Source: a virus
IMG/VR virus record: IMGVR_UViG_3300025104_000004
Coordinates: 1 to 31,480 of that record
Strand: one strand, 5' to 3'
Length of the DNA: 31,480 nucleotides
Both the position numbers and the translations under genes were made by a program. This document shows positions 15,608 through 24,131 of this stretch, one piece after another. The notes below the pieces were generated by a model. It did no database searches, was not told the origin of the DNA, and worked only from the letters and a program-made list of their open reading frames with translations. How positions within the stretch are numbered: the first letter of the stretch is position 1; each line of letters opens with the position of its first letter.

Positions 15608-16920
15608 CCATAAAGCAATGCTCCTACCCTTTGCTTATTCATAGTTCTATCATTCGCCTGCATGATATTCCAAAGCAGGCTGCCGTCTTTGTTTAGCCTG
15701 ACTACGACAAGCAGATTTTCCTTGCCTGTAAAGAGTCCGATGTATCGTTCTCTCAAGCCGTCCTGATACTGTGTCAGATATATCTCATACGGATCGGTCA
15801 ATGCAGGGATTAGGTAGTTGGCATATCTTTCTCTTGGGTCAGTCTGTTTTCCCACAAGATGCGGTATAAACTCGGCTCGTAAGACAACCTGTTCTATTGG
15901 GGTCTCAATAATCCTATAGGGTTTTTTTTGCAGTTGGAGGGCATCGAGCATGATGAATGCAGCCTCTTCACGAGTTTGCGCAGCTTTTAGTAATGGCGGC
16001 GCAATTATCCTTTTATCATCGGATATGTGCCTTAAATCAGGTCTGCCGTAATCTTTCCATGTCTTTTGTCCTTTGAGAATTTTTACGCATCCGCTTTCTG
16101 TAAACCGCATGAAATTAAAACCCCCGGGGCAATCAGGAAGAAGACCATTTTTATCCCATCTGCCCCACTCCTTTCCCGGATTATAGTTCCATCCTACATC
16201 AGGGGATATCTTTTCCCCGGTAAACGGGTCGTCATAGACGGTGACAGTCGCCAGCTCGCCTGTCTTTTTAGAGACAAGGACATCTTTTTCAGTGAGTTTG
16301 CCGGTGGAGTCCGATACAATATTCCTTCTGTCTTTGATGTTTTTCTCAGACAGAGCCCTCACACGGCACCGGCAGCGAAAGCCCAGAGGCGGATAATGCG
16401 TGTTCCAGAAGGGGTCGTCATACCTGAAGACCTTGCCGTTTAGGGCGGCATGGGCGGGACGTGTCCTTGAATCCATAACGGCTACATACTGCCAGTATGG
16501 GCGGTCATCCACATTGTTCATCATCTCTTTATACCTGCCTGCCATGTATGCCGTCTGGAGGTTTGTTTGATAAATAGTCTTAAGCCTGTGCGGAGAGCCA
16601 AGCTGCACCTGCATAGCTCCTGTCTCATCCCCTACCATCTTCTTTCCCCACCAGCCTTTAGCTTTGAGCTTTGGCTCAAGCTCTTTTCTGAACTGCTCAA
16701 AGGTAATGCCATCGTCAATAGCTTTTTGTACCATGCCTCTGATGTCCTGAAGGATGTCCATCCGCATTGCTTTGGCTACTGTGAACGCCTTCGCGTGGGC
16801 TTCTTGCCATATATCGTGCCAGTCCCATGAGAAGGCATAGCCTTTGCTTTTAAAGTATTCAATAGCCTTCTCTGGAGGCAGCCCTATGGCGTATGATAGG
16901 TCAATGTTATTTATTGGCAT
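15601..16920 (-). CDS. Mu gpF-like minor head protein fused to a PBECR-type nuclease domain
   Basis: The 439-residue protein has two parts. Residues ~50-195 are the gpF/SPP1 gp7 minor head domain: helices, then VMDSRTRPAHAALNGKVFRYDDP and YPPLGFRCRCRVRALS with Cys183 and Cys185. Residues ~330-439 resemble the phage-Barnase-EndoU-ColicinE5/D-RelE-like (PBECR) toxin fold: VVLRAEFIPHLV (His354), DPRERYANYLIPALTDPYEIYL, GLRERYIGLFTG and a final NKQRVGALLYG. Such domains are known to ride on gpF-type proteins and are thought to be injected RNases. ATG 16920 has GGGTAGG just upstream and overlaps the portal by 14 bases; a GTG at 16941 lacks a binding site. Confidence 0.83.
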   Translation of the reverse strand: MPINNIDLSYAIGLPPEKAIEYFKSKGYAFSWDWHDIWQEAHAKAFTVAKAMRMDILQDIRGMVQKAIDDGITFEQFRKELEPKLKAKGWWGKKMVGDETGAMQVQLGSPHRLKTIYQTNLQTAYMAGRYKEMMNNVDDRPYWQYVAVMDSRTRPAHAALNGKVFRYDDPFWNTHYPPLGFRCRCRVRALSEKNIKDRRNIVSDSTGKLTEKDVLVSKKTGELATVTVYDDPFTGEKISPDVGWNYNPGKEWGRWDKNGLLPDCPGGFNFMRFTESGCVKILKGQKTWKDYGRPDLRHISDDKRIIAPPLLKAAQTREEAAFIMLDALQLQKKPYRIIETPIEQVVLRAEFIPHLVGKQTDPRERYANYLIPALTDPYEIYLTQYQDGLRERYIGLFTGKENLLVVVRLNKDGSLLWNIMQANDRTMNKQRVGALLYGK

Positions 16921-18409
16921 TAAGCCTACCCCACAGCTCACTTACAAAAATAGCCCTTGCAAGCATTTCTTCAATTGCCTTTGTGTCCATATCTGGATAT
17001 GTCTCTATAAGTTTTTCCATCACGGCGTTGTGATCACCGCTCTCATTGATGAGGTCAATGATGGGTTTCAATATGCCCTCCATTTGCTCTTGCAGCTGCT
17101 CGGGCGTGATGGAATCAATCGCATCATCAAGAGTCTGCTGGTCAGGATACTGCTCGAACTTAGCGCTGAAATCAGAAGTCTCTCCTTCCGCGCTTCCGAG
17201 CTTCCGAACTGCCTGCAATACTTCCTCTCTACCTCCTACAATCTCCTCCCCTTTCTTCGGCTCTGGGATTGCATAAGTCTGATAAATATAAGACAGCGGG
17301 ATAGGCACACCCATCCGTGCAAGTATCTCGTCCCTCTCTGCTAATGGCTTTGTGTCCTTTTCTTCCTCATATCTTATCCAGACCTTTGGATATCCATGCC
17401 TTCTGTCGGGGGGCGGGAAGTTATAATCTACTATCCAACGTATGAGCTGGTTGTTCTCCGCCTCGCACAAATTGTCTGCATCCGCCTTGATGTAGTCCTT
17501 TCTTACCTCCTCATGGATCCTTGCGGCTGCATAGCTGCCTGAACTGCCGATTTCGCTTGATAACGTCTGACCCAGAATTATCTGCGCTATCTGTCTGTCC
17601 ATATAGTCGCACAGAGATTCATAAGTGTTGACAGTGCCGGCGCGTTGAGCCTCAAGATACTCGATTGCCATATTGTCCGGTATCTTGATTGCCGTCTCCT
17701 GCTGTATCGCCTCCAATGCCGCAAGTAATGCATCCTGCTGTTCTTTGGATGTCCCCTGCGGATACTTGCCTATCGTTGTCGGTGAGCCGAACTTTTCAGC
17801 GAATATCATCCAGAACTTGATCGCATTCTTCTTAAACCACACAGGCCAGTAAAGCAGCCTGCCAAGTCCGTCCCCGTATGGCGAGCCGTTGTCTGATGGA
17901 TTGACAAAGACCTGAAACTTTCTGTCGGGCAGCTCCTCTCCTTCAATCATATTTGATATAGTTAGCAGCCGGAGTTTGTGGTCTTTATCAAAGACGAATC
18001 TCTTTGAGGCGCGGGGGATTATTTTTTCAATATAGACGTCCCCTTCAGAATACCCCCACATTATCTCTGCCGGCTTAAAGCCCAGCACTATCCCTGACAG
18101 GGCTGCCATTCTATATCCGTCATAGTTAATAGACTTCAGGACTTCCTTCACATATTCGGCGATCTTCACATCCTGCCGTTTTTCCGTTGCGGGCAGCACT
18201 TCCCACTCCTTGCCTACAACTGCAAGCTTGCGGGTCTGGAGAGCGGAGCCTACCTTCGCCTCTCTGAGTAAATCTTCGTATAGTTCTATCCCCTTGCCCG
18301 CTGATTCGGATTTAAGCACCTTATCAGGATTTAGAATCGTTTTTCCGATGTAGTCATGAAAGATGTCCTTCTCTATGCCTGCTATTTCGTCTGTTATGGG
18401 TTTTTCCAT
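16907..18409 (-). CDS. Portal protein (Mu gp29-like, DUF935)
   Basis: The 500-residue portal forms the dodecameric DNA gate. Typical DUF935 blocks are visible: residues ~30-80 (LYEDLLREAKVGSALQTRKLAVVGKEWEV), ~155-200 (KFQVFVNPSDNGSPYGDGLGR, WPVWFKKNAIKFWMIFAEKFG), ~270-305 (DRQIAQIILGQTLSSEIGSSG) and IRWIVDYNFPP (~340). AGGGG lies about 8 bases before the ATG. Around residue 400 the code REEVLQAVRKLGSAEGE comes from a degenerate 8-bp tandem repeat at 17184-17208, an in-frame host-type insertion. The 11-base gap to the terminase and the overlap with gpF fit one operon. Confidence 0.9.
   Translation of the reverse strand: MEKPITDEIAGIEKDIFHDYIGKTILNPDKVLKSESAGKGIELYEDLLREAKVGSALQTRKLAVVGKEWEVLPATEKRQDVKIAEYVKEVLKSINYDGYRMAALSGIVLGFKPAEIMWGYSEGDVYIEKIIPRASKRFVFDKDHKLRLLTISNMIEGEELPDRKFQVFVNPSDNGSPYGDGLGRLLYWPVWFKKNAIKFWMIFAEKFGSPTTIGKYPQGTSKEQQDALLAALEAIQQETAIKIPDNMAIEYLEAQRAGTVNTYESLCDYMDRQIAQIILGQTLSSEIGSSGSYAAARIHEEVRKDYIKADADNLCEAENNQLIRWIVDYNFPPPDRRHGYPKVWIRYEEEKDTKPLAERDEILARMGVPIPLSYIYQTYAIPEPKKGEEIVGGREEVLQAVRKLGSAEGETSDFSAKFEQYPDQQTLDDAIDSITPEQLQEQMEGILKPIIDLINESGDHNAVMEKLIETYPDMDTKAIEEMLARAIFVSELWGRLNANK
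17184..17208. repeat. Degenerate 8-bp tandem repeat (CTTCCGnG) inside the portal gene
   Basis: CTTCCG recurs three times at 8-bp steps (plus-strand reading). The same family occurs at 20072-20106 and 28067-28110. Here it is read in frame as part of a linker near portal residue 400. Confidence 0.7.
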
Positions 18410-18420
18410 TCTATTACCCC

Positions 18421-20052
18421 TTAGTAATTCGCCATTTTTGTGTATGCACGTCGGCTGCCCGCCCTTTGAAACTCAAGAGGCCCGGAGCTCTCCAGCAGGC
18501 TCTTGAGCATCTCCAACGCATCCAGTCCGTCATCATGCCCGCCTTTGCCTTTTGGCCTGTAGTGTATAATCTGCCTTACCAGCTCTCCCATGCCGTGCTT
18601 CTTCAGTCTTATCCAGCCGTTCTTGAGCCACGGCTGCAGGCTGATTATCCGGAGGTCTTTGTCCGTATTCGGCTTGAATCCTTCGACATTGATAGTAAGC
18701 CCGCGTTTGTGCGCCTCTTTCTCTAAGTGGTCTTTGAAGAACTCCTGAAACTGCACCTCTTCCATCCTGAACCTGTCAAACCTGTCCCTCTGGTGATAAG
18801 TAAGTATGTCCTCCACTATCTTGTCCGGATGCCTCCTTTCTATGTCGGCAATGGTAAGGTAGATAATGCCGTCTTTCATCCTGCCGCCTAATATCGCCGA
18901 CGGATCCGCCGCTTTCGATTTTTTACCCATTGACGGATCGCAGGCGCCGCCGTGCATGGTTCCCTTAAGATCAACATCTTTCTCGTCGTAATACTGTATC
19001 CATTCTTCAAGGAATACGGCGTCCTCCGGGTTGACCGGCTCGTTCTGCTTTTCAGATTCAAAGTATGCAGGTCCTTCCGATATCCTCATCTTCATGAGGT
19101 AATAGTAGTCTTCCACCTCCGGCCAGAGCACTTCCGCACCCTTGAGCATCGCCGCCTTATGAGTCTCAAAGAACTCATCGGCCTTCTTCTCAGCCTCCTC
19201 CTTGCCGACTGTTATGTCGGTGAATATCGCTTCCCATTTATCCCATAGTTTCGAGTCGGAGAATCTCAAGACCGCCTTGAATTTTCTGCCCTTCCATCCG
19301 GGCTTCTCAAGCAGGTTGGCAAGCAGGCTCTTGTAGTGCAGTATCGTCCCGATGACGATATATACCGTGTCTTTCTGTCCGATCTTCATCAGAGCCTTAA
19401 AAAACCACTTCTCAAGTTTTGCTCTTTGGTCAGGCGACTCCACAGCCTCATCGTTTTCGAGGTCATCAACTACAACGAGATCAGGCCTCCTGCTTCCGTG
19501 CCTCATGCCTCTCAATTTCTGTCCTGCCCCGACTCCCCTTATCTTTACGCCGTTTCTGGTAATGATAGTGTCGGCCTGCCAGATGGAGCCTTCCCCTGCA
19601 AGAGCCGGGAAGTCCTGAGCGAGCCGTTCATTATTCTCCAGCTCTAATTTGATGAACTGTACGAAGTCCGTAGCCTGTGCATTCGTCTCGGACACTATCA
19701 GCGCAAAAGAGCGGTGCTTAAATGCAGCGCACCAAAGTGGCAGTATTAGGGTCGTCCACGTTGACTTTGCATTTCCTCTGGGAGCAGCATCCGCCTCTTT
19801 ATCCCCAATGCCGGTATCTTTTGCGTTGAGTATCATTGCAGGGAATCTCTCGCAGATATACTTGTGCAGAGCTGAAGATGGAGCAGTAATGTAGTGCGGA
19901 AAGTAAGTCTTTCCGAAATACTCCATGTCCCTTGATGCCCTCTCGATTCTTTCTTTTTGAGCCTCCCGCCCCAAGTCCCGGAAAGGTTTTGCTGCAGACT
20001 GAATCAGATTCCTCAGCGCCTCAAATTCCCTATTTATCTTTTTCTCATTCAT
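18421..20052 (-). CDS. Terminase large subunit (Mu gp28-like)
   Basis: This 543-residue ATPase-nuclease packages phage DNA. The ATPase part has a Walker A-like loop APRGNAKST (residues 90-98, Lys96), then Walker B DLVVVDDLEND (191-201, with Asp196/197 and Glu199) and YIVIGTILHYKS as the coupling motif. The nuclease part starts at GGACDPSMGK (Asp372) and ends with GGHDDGLDALEM near residue 520, the acidic residues that bind metal. The C-terminus is short. No clear ribosome binding site precedes ATG 20052; an 8-bp tandem repeat occupies the space just before it, so translation may be weaker or depend on another start. Confidence 0.93.
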   Translation of the reverse strand: MNEKKINREFEALRNLIQSAAKPFRDLGREAQKERIERASRDMEYFGKTYFPHYITAPSSALHKYICERFPAMILNAKDTGIGDKEADAAPRGNAKSTWTTLILPLWCAAFKHRSFALIVSETNAQATDFVQFIKLELENNERLAQDFPALAGEGSIWQADTIITRNGVKIRGVGAGQKLRGMRHGSRRPDLVVVDDLENDEAVESPDQRAKLEKWFFKALMKIGQKDTVYIVIGTILHYKSLLANLLEKPGWKGRKFKAVLRFSDSKLWDKWEAIFTDITVGKEEAEKKADEFFETHKAAMLKGAEVLWPEVEDYYYLMKMRISEGPAYFESEKQNEPVNPEDAVFLEEWIQYYDEKDVDLKGTMHGGACDPSMGKKSKAADPSAILGGRMKDGIIYLTIADIERRHPDKIVEDILTYHQRDRFDRFRMEEVQFQEFFKDHLEKEAHKRGLTINVEGFKPNTDKDLRIISLQPWLKNGWIRLKKHGMGELVRQIIHYRPKGKGGHDDGLDALEMLKSLLESSGPLEFQRAGSRRAYTKMANY

Positions 20053-20071
20053 ATTTAGTCGTTAGGTTTTT

Positions 20072-20106
20072 GACTTCCGAGCTTCCGCGCTCCCTAACTT
20101 CCCGAC
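20072..20106. repeat. Degenerate 8-bp tandem repeat between the terminase subunit genes
   Basis: The segment reads as CTTCCGAG, CTTCCGCG and similar units on the plus strand. It fills most of the 59-bp gap between small and large terminase genes, where a ribosome binding site would be expected. Confidence 0.7.
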
Positions 20107-20111
20107 TTTTC

Positions 20112-20615
20112 TTATGCATACTTTTCCTTCGCAAAGGCGATTAAGGCGTCAAAATTACGTTCAAGCACCTGCGCGGCTTCAGGGTCGTTCTTTGTCAGAA
20201 AGATAATCAACTCCTTCATGTGCTCAATAAACATCGCTGTCTTGAATCCTGCCGTTTTAGACCTGATGTCGAATATGCTTTTAATGATTCCTGCATATGC
20301 ATACTGAGCCTGATGATCCATAGGGTTATTTTTGAAATACTCCTCGTATGCCTCTTTGCGCTCAATGAGCGAGTTCATCATCTTTTCTTCAAACGAGATT
20401 TGAGAATCCATCGTTTTCTGCCGTTCTGCATCGAGGTTTTTAAGCCTCTCTTCAAAATTGAACTTCTTCATCCACTCATAGAATGTCGGCTTGCTGAGCT
20501 TAAGTCCGTGCTTTTTATCGAGGGTGCGTAATGTCCCCTCCACATTGCCGCCCTCTTCTGCGTAGACGCGGAAGGCAAGCTCCCGATTTTTCGCTATGTA
20601 TGATTTGCCCTTCAT
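20112..20615 (-). CDS. Terminase small subunit (Mu gp27-like position)
   Basis: This 167-residue protein lies directly upstream of the large terminase. It has a DNA-binding N-terminal part of helix-turn-helix type (residues ~10-60: NRELAFRVYAEEGGNVEGTL, then LKLSKPTFYEWMKKFNFEERLK) and a helical oligomerisation part (EKMMNSLIERKEAYEEYFK). That layout is usual for small terminases. The start is the ATG at 20615, which overlaps the upstream stop as ATGA; the open frame extends 26 codons further upstream but that part overlaps the preceding gene. No strong ribosome binding site is seen, consistent with coupled translation. Confidence 0.85.
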   Translation of the reverse strand: MKGKSYIAKNRELAFRVYAEEGGNVEGTLRTLDKKHGLKLSKPTFYEWMKKFNFEERLKNLDAERQKTMDSQISFEEKMMNSLIERKEAYEEYFKNNPMDHQAQYAYAGIIKSIFDIRSKTAGFKTAMFIEHMKELIIFLTKNDPEAAQVLERNFDALIAFAKEKYA

Positions 20616-20914
20616 ATGCTTGTATCTATCCCTTTTTCGTCCGTGATGTGGCCGTCTATGAAGTCCCAGCCCGAAGCGGTTAGAGTTACCCAATCTATCG
20701 CAAAACCATGCCCCTTCCTGCTTTCCTGCTTCACATATCCCTTTTCTTCGAGGTACTTGATATGGGCGTATAAGTGCTCAATCGGCATCGCATACCCAAG
20801 ATTGTCCACAGCAAACCACAAACTCTTAGTGTCCATGCCTCCGGGATATGCGGTGTGCAGTAGCTCAAGTATGACCACTCTAATCCTTCTGTTTCTATTT
20901 GCCATAATCATCAT
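20612..20914 (-). CDS. Winged-helix protein of the Mu gp26 position
   Basis: The 100-residue protein starts at ATG 20914 after AGGTG (7-base spacer) and continues RRIRVVILELLHTAYPGGMDTKSLWFAVDNLGYAMP. It then has HLYAHIKYLEEKGYVKQESRKG and WVTLTASGWDFIDGHIT. This is the pattern of a small winged helix (helix, turn, recognition helix, wing) found between the gp25-like and terminase genes in many Mu-like phages (VpaChn25_0724-type phage proteins). It may be a packaging accessory or DNA-binding adaptor. It overlaps both neighbours by a few bases. Confidence 0.8.
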   Translation of the reverse strand: MMIMANRNRRIRVVILELLHTAYPGGMDTKSLWFAVDNLGYAMPIEHLYAHIKYLEEKGYVKQESRKGHGFAIDWVTLTASGWDFIDGHITDEKGIDTSI

Positions 20915-21233
20915 TCGTCATCACCTGACATTGCCTCTTACGTTCATAATGTTCTCTTTCTACAATCTCAAAGCCCTGCTGTTTTGCGGCTATGTATTTC
21001 AAGAGCACAAGCATCTCTCTATGTTCCGAGTTGTCCCTTGCAATATATTCCTGCAGAGATTTCGTCAGAGAGTCCATGCTTTTTGCTTGGCTCTCAAAAG
21101 CCGCAACCATCTTCATCCCCACATCCATAGTCAGCCTTGCAACCAGACGGTAGATGAGATAGATAATCAGCGCTGATATAGCGCCGCCCACCCCTGCGTT
21201 AATTACTGATGTCAGTACTTCCTTTTCCATCAT
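20895..21233 (-). CDS. Single-span membrane protein with coiled coil (Mu gp25-like, DUF2730-like position)
   Basis: The 112-residue protein has one N-terminal membrane helix (about residues 8-30, VINAGVGGAISALIIYLIYRL) and a charged coiled-coil tail (FESQAKSMDSLTKSLQEYIAR, HREMLVLLKYIAAKQQG). The same arrangement and place, just before the winged-helix and terminase genes, is found for Mu gp25-type (DUF2730) proteins. A second holin or a spanin-like role is possible from topology. The start has no clear ribosome binding site; ATG 21230 is an equal alternative. Confidence 0.7.
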   Translation of the reverse strand: MMEKEVLTSVINAGVGGAISALIIYLIYRLVARLTMDVGMKMVAAFESQAKSMDSLTKSLQEYIARDNSEHREMLVLLKYIAAKQQGFEIVEREHYERKRQCQVMTNDDYGK

Positions 21234-21240
21234 AGTGTGC

Positions 21241-22032
21241 TTAATAGCTTGCTATTTCAATATCCAAAGATGGCAAGCCCGTAGAAGTTGAGTCTGACGT
21301 GACAACTACATACAAAGCACTGTCCTCAAATACTTGCCTCATCCCTGTGCGCGACATATTGTGAACATCTCCTGCATTTGCAGCTATTACCCTGCCTTCC
21401 CAAAGCTTACGTAGAATCATGACATTGAAAGTGCCTGCCGTAGAACCAGAAGATGTTACAACATTAATCCTCTGCAGCCCGGTGTCACCAGACTGTAAAG
21501 GCAGCCTAAGCATACGACCGACTATCGGAGCAACGCCTGTTGCAATAGTGCCTGTATCTCCTGCATTGCCGTCTTGATCAAGATATTGCACTCGTATCGA
21601 CTGATTGCCCGTGAACGCTGTTACCGCCTCTATCCACAACTCCAAGCCTCGATAATCTGCGTTTGGTATTCTCGACGCAAAGGACGGTTGAGAGGTAAGC
21701 GTAATATTAGCATCAAAGTTATACGCCCCCGCCGCGAATACCCTGTCATACAATGCGATTCTACATGCAACCGAATTTGAAAAAACGACCCTTGAAATGT
21801 AACCGGTCGCACCAGACAGGAAATTTCTTATATGGGGATATCCAGCCGTTGCGTCTGTTGGCACTAAGCCATTCGCTGTGTTTCCGATTGCAAGCGCCCC
21901 TGCGCCCGGATTGCCGGCAATATCGAACATCGTGAACGGTATATTCGCAACAGAAGTTCTCGCTGTTGTTTTATGATATGGTATTACTTGCTTAACAGAC
22001 GCTAACCAATCATTTACGTTATTTATAGCCAT
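21241..22032 (-). CDS. Putative virion structural protein, 263 aa
   Basis: The product starts MAINNVNDWLASVKQVIPYHK and continues with IPFTMFDIAGNPGAGALAIGNT. It then has strand-rich Gly/Thr/Asn-rich segments (TGYISRVVFSNSVACRIALYDRV, ALYVVVTSDSTSTG). Proteins with the NPGAGA block and this composition are common in virion gene clusters of dsDNA phages, often near receptor-binding genes; function is not established. ATG 22032 with GGGGGAG just upstream is preferred over the earlier in-frame codon at 22044. It overlaps the preceding gene by 10 bases. Confidence 0.72.
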   Translation of the reverse strand: MAINNVNDWLASVKQVIPYHKTTARTSVANIPFTMFDIAGNPGAGALAIGNTANGLVPTDATAGYPHIRNFLSGATGYISRVVFSNSVACRIALYDRVFAAGAYNFDANITLTSQPSFASRIPNADYRGLELWIEAVTAFTGNQSIRVQYLDQDGNAGDTGTIATGVAPIVGRMLRLPLQSGDTGLQRINVVTSSGSTAGTFNVMILRKLWEGRVIAANAGDVHNMSRTGMRQVFEDSALYVVVTSDSTSTGLPSLDIEIASY

Positions 22033-23288
22033 GTCTCCCCCCATGCAAATAAGTCTTGCGCTGTTACCTGAGCAGGTAAGTATTTATCTACTAAGTCTGA
22101 CATTGTTATTACCGGCACTCCTGCTGCTGCAACAGCGTCAACAAATGTATTAAAGTTCGTAGTTAAATATTGATATTCAGTTGGCGCTGCTGTTACAAGC
22201 CTGTGAAACAAAATGCAACCAAGCGATTTGGTCGCCTTTACATTTGCTATCCATGTCTGTAGATCTGCAGTGCTTGTTGTATTTATAACGCTTGCGCACT
22301 GAAGATAAGCAGGCGCAAACAAGGGGACATTTGACATGCCAAGATTTACCCCGAAAGCCCCCGCTCCCCTGCCAATCAGATGATGCTTTAAAACAACATT
22401 AAATGCTGTCTCATTAGCTACCCCGTATGGATATGCAAAAAATCTCGCCCCTGACGCAAAACCGTTCTTGCTAAGATATTGCTTTAGAGATACTACCTCC
22501 TGCATCATTTGCGCCTCCGTTAACGTAGTAAAATCTGCATGAGTCCACGATTGACATGATATATCCCAGCCCACATCCTGCATAGCCTTCATTTGCGCTA
22601 TCGTCAATCTGCCCGACTGCCCGATTTGGTTTCCTACTACATAAGCTACCGCCCTATACCCATACTCATCAAGTTTAGGCTTGGCATAAATAAAATCGCT
22701 GTCGTGGCAGCCGTCAAAGTTAATCATAATTGCGCCGTTTGTCAGCGCAGAATGAGCCACCCTAATTTCGTCAAAATTAAGAGTTGCAGTATTAACACTG
22801 CCTATTGCTTCAATCATGATAGTTGCAATATTGCCAAAGTTTGGGTTTCCTGTTTTTGTCATTGACTCAATTGGGAAAACAATGTTAAACCATGCGTTAT
22901 TTGGATAGTACGCCACGTCAACGCCGAAAACTGCAAAATTGCTCCAGTTAGGCGCAAGGACAAAGATAAAGATGCCTGTTATCGTGCTTGACTTCTTGAG
23001 CCATATTGAGAGCGTCTTTCCGCTGCCGTTTACACTCATATTCTTGTAAGCAACTGCGCGATAGCTGCCTGATGTTGTCGTAAGCCTACCCGACTTTGTG
23101 CCAAATCTGTAATCAGTCGTATCCCATGCAAAAGTAGCCACTTCTTGCGTCCAGCCTGTCTCTACCGCATCAAGCAAAGAGATATTAGGGTGTGCAAATA
23201 TCTCTATCTGTATGCTTCTTCGCTCGATAATGTGCTGGGCTACATTAGCCAAGTCTTGATAGTCTGTATCAGTGCCGAGATAGCGCAT
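22023..23288 (-). CDS. Polysaccharide-deacetylase-like (NodB-fold) receptor-binding protein with N-terminal CBM-like domain
   Basis: The 421-residue protein has a jelly-roll, carbohydrate-binding-like segment (residues ~45-180; WLKKSSTITGIFIFVL, LNFDEIRVAHS) followed by a NodB-like barrel. Motif 1 reads MINFDGCHDSD (190-198) in place of TFDDG, motif 2 reads GWDISCQSWTH (240-250) with Gln246 where the first metal His is usual, motif 3 is FAYPYGVANE (284-293) and motif 5 is ILFHRL (His362). It most likely binds or de-N/O-acetylates host surface polysaccharide during adsorption. The changed motif residues mean activity is unsure. It lies within the fibre block and is followed by the 263-residue virion protein. 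Confidence 0.75.
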   Translation of the reverse strand: MRYLGTDTDYQDLANVAQHIIERRSIQIEIFAHPNISLLDAVETGWTQEVATFAWDTTDYRFGTKSGRLTTTSGSYRAVAYKNMSVNGSGKTLSIWLKKSSTITGIFIFVLAPNWSNFAVFGVDVAYYPNNAWFNIVFPIESMTKTGNPNFGNIATIMIEAIGSVNTATLNFDEIRVAHSALTNGAIMINFDGCHDSDFIYAKPKLDEYGYRAVAYVVGNQIGQSGRLTIAQMKAMQDVGWDISCQSWTHADFTTLTEAQMMQEVVSLKQYLSKNGFASGARFFAYPYGVANETAFNVVLKHHLIGRGAGAFGVNLGMSNVPLFAPAYLQCASVINTTSTADLQTWIANVKATKSLGCILFHRLVTAAPTEYQYLTTNFNTFVDAVAAAGVPVITMSDLVDKYLPAQVTAQDLFAWGETWL

Positions 23289-23289
23289 A

Positions 23290-24081
23290 TTAACCTATCA
23301 CCACTACTCTGTATTGGTTAGTTGACGGCGCTGTAGCAAATTTGATAGTAACGGCATTAACGCTTGTATGCTCAACATCGGCAAGAATTTCATCATAGTT
23401 TCCTGAGTTGCGGAATATAGTTACCTGAATGTCTCTTGTGTTGAAATTATGCGTAACCGTATATGATGTAGCTGCGCCATCTCCTATGTCCTGAGCATGT
23501 TTCCTAATCCTGCCCGACCAGTTGGCGAGCTTTAGGGGTGTTACAATTCTTTCGTCGTCTGTCCCTGTATTAGTTTCTTCCTGAGTAGCCAGTTCCGCAA
23601 TGCCCGGAGTGGTTTCCGTAGCCGCTGGCGCCGATGTCCCGAAATTTGTGAATACAACATCGTCTGTGTCCAGCACGAAGTTTACAGTCGTCTGTCGAAA
23701 GGTTGCGCCGGCGGATGTGCCTTCTTCCACAGTAACAACAGCCTGCTCAAGCTCATCCGATGTGTTGGCGTCTAATGCTCTTGTCATTGGCGTTGATGCG
23801 CCGTTCCAGATATAGATGCCATTCTGGGACTGTATTGTTTGCGCCCTCACAAGCACTCTGTCATTTACAGACATTGAGATACCGTCAATCGTTGCGCCCG
23901 GCGATGACAAGTTAATGTTGCCCTGAGTTGCCACTCTGCATGAATCCTTCCATGCAAGCCCTTCCACGAGCGAATCTACATAAGCCTTCGTTGCCGCGTC
24001 TTGCGCTGCGGCAGGATTAAGCAGATTGATACATCTCGCCTGCCCGTTGAAATCTAAATCTACTAATACCTTCGTTGCCAT
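23290..24081 (-). CDS. Tail fibre-like protein, 263 aa
   Basis: The protein begins MATKVLVDLDFNG and then NPAAAQDAATKAYVDSLVEGLAWKDSCRVA. This continues as IDGISMSVNDRVLVRAQT and NGIYIWNG, blocks shared by many tail fibre shaft proteins. The last ~60 residues (YTVTHNFNTRDIQVTIFR ... NAVTIKFATAP) form a beta-rich tip that resembles the C-terminus of the next fibre-like protein (HNF, Val/His alternation). GGAGGAG lies 6 bases before the ATG. Its stop is one base before the deacetylase-like gene start. It probably makes part of the host-binding apparatus. Confidence 0.8.
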   Translation of the reverse strand: MATKVLVDLDFNGQARCINLLNPAAAQDAATKAYVDSLVEGLAWKDSCRVATQGNINLSSPGATIDGISMSVNDRVLVRAQTIQSQNGIYIWNGASTPMTRALDANTSDELEQAVVTVEEGTSAGATFRQTTVNFVLDTDDVVFTNFGTSAPAATETTPGIAELATQEETNTGTDDERIVTPLKLANWSGRIRKHAQDIGDGAATSYTVTHNFNTRDIQVTIFRNSGNYDEILADVEHTSVNAVTIKFATAPSTNQYRVVVIG

Positions 24082-24101
24082 TATCTCCTCCTTTTTTTAA
24101 T

Positions 24102-24129
24102 AAACCGATTGACCATTTGAACCATTCAC
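24102..24129. repeat. Degenerate 9-bp repeat (TTGAACCGn family) between two fibre genes
   Basis: The plus strand reads AAACCGATTGACCATTTGAA and a further partial unit. It is one of a family found at 13111-13128, 14531-14566, 28033-28066, 28589-28614 and 28686-28724. It lies between the stop of one fibre-like gene and the ribosome binding site of the next. Confidence 0.65.
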
Positions 24130-24131
24130 TA

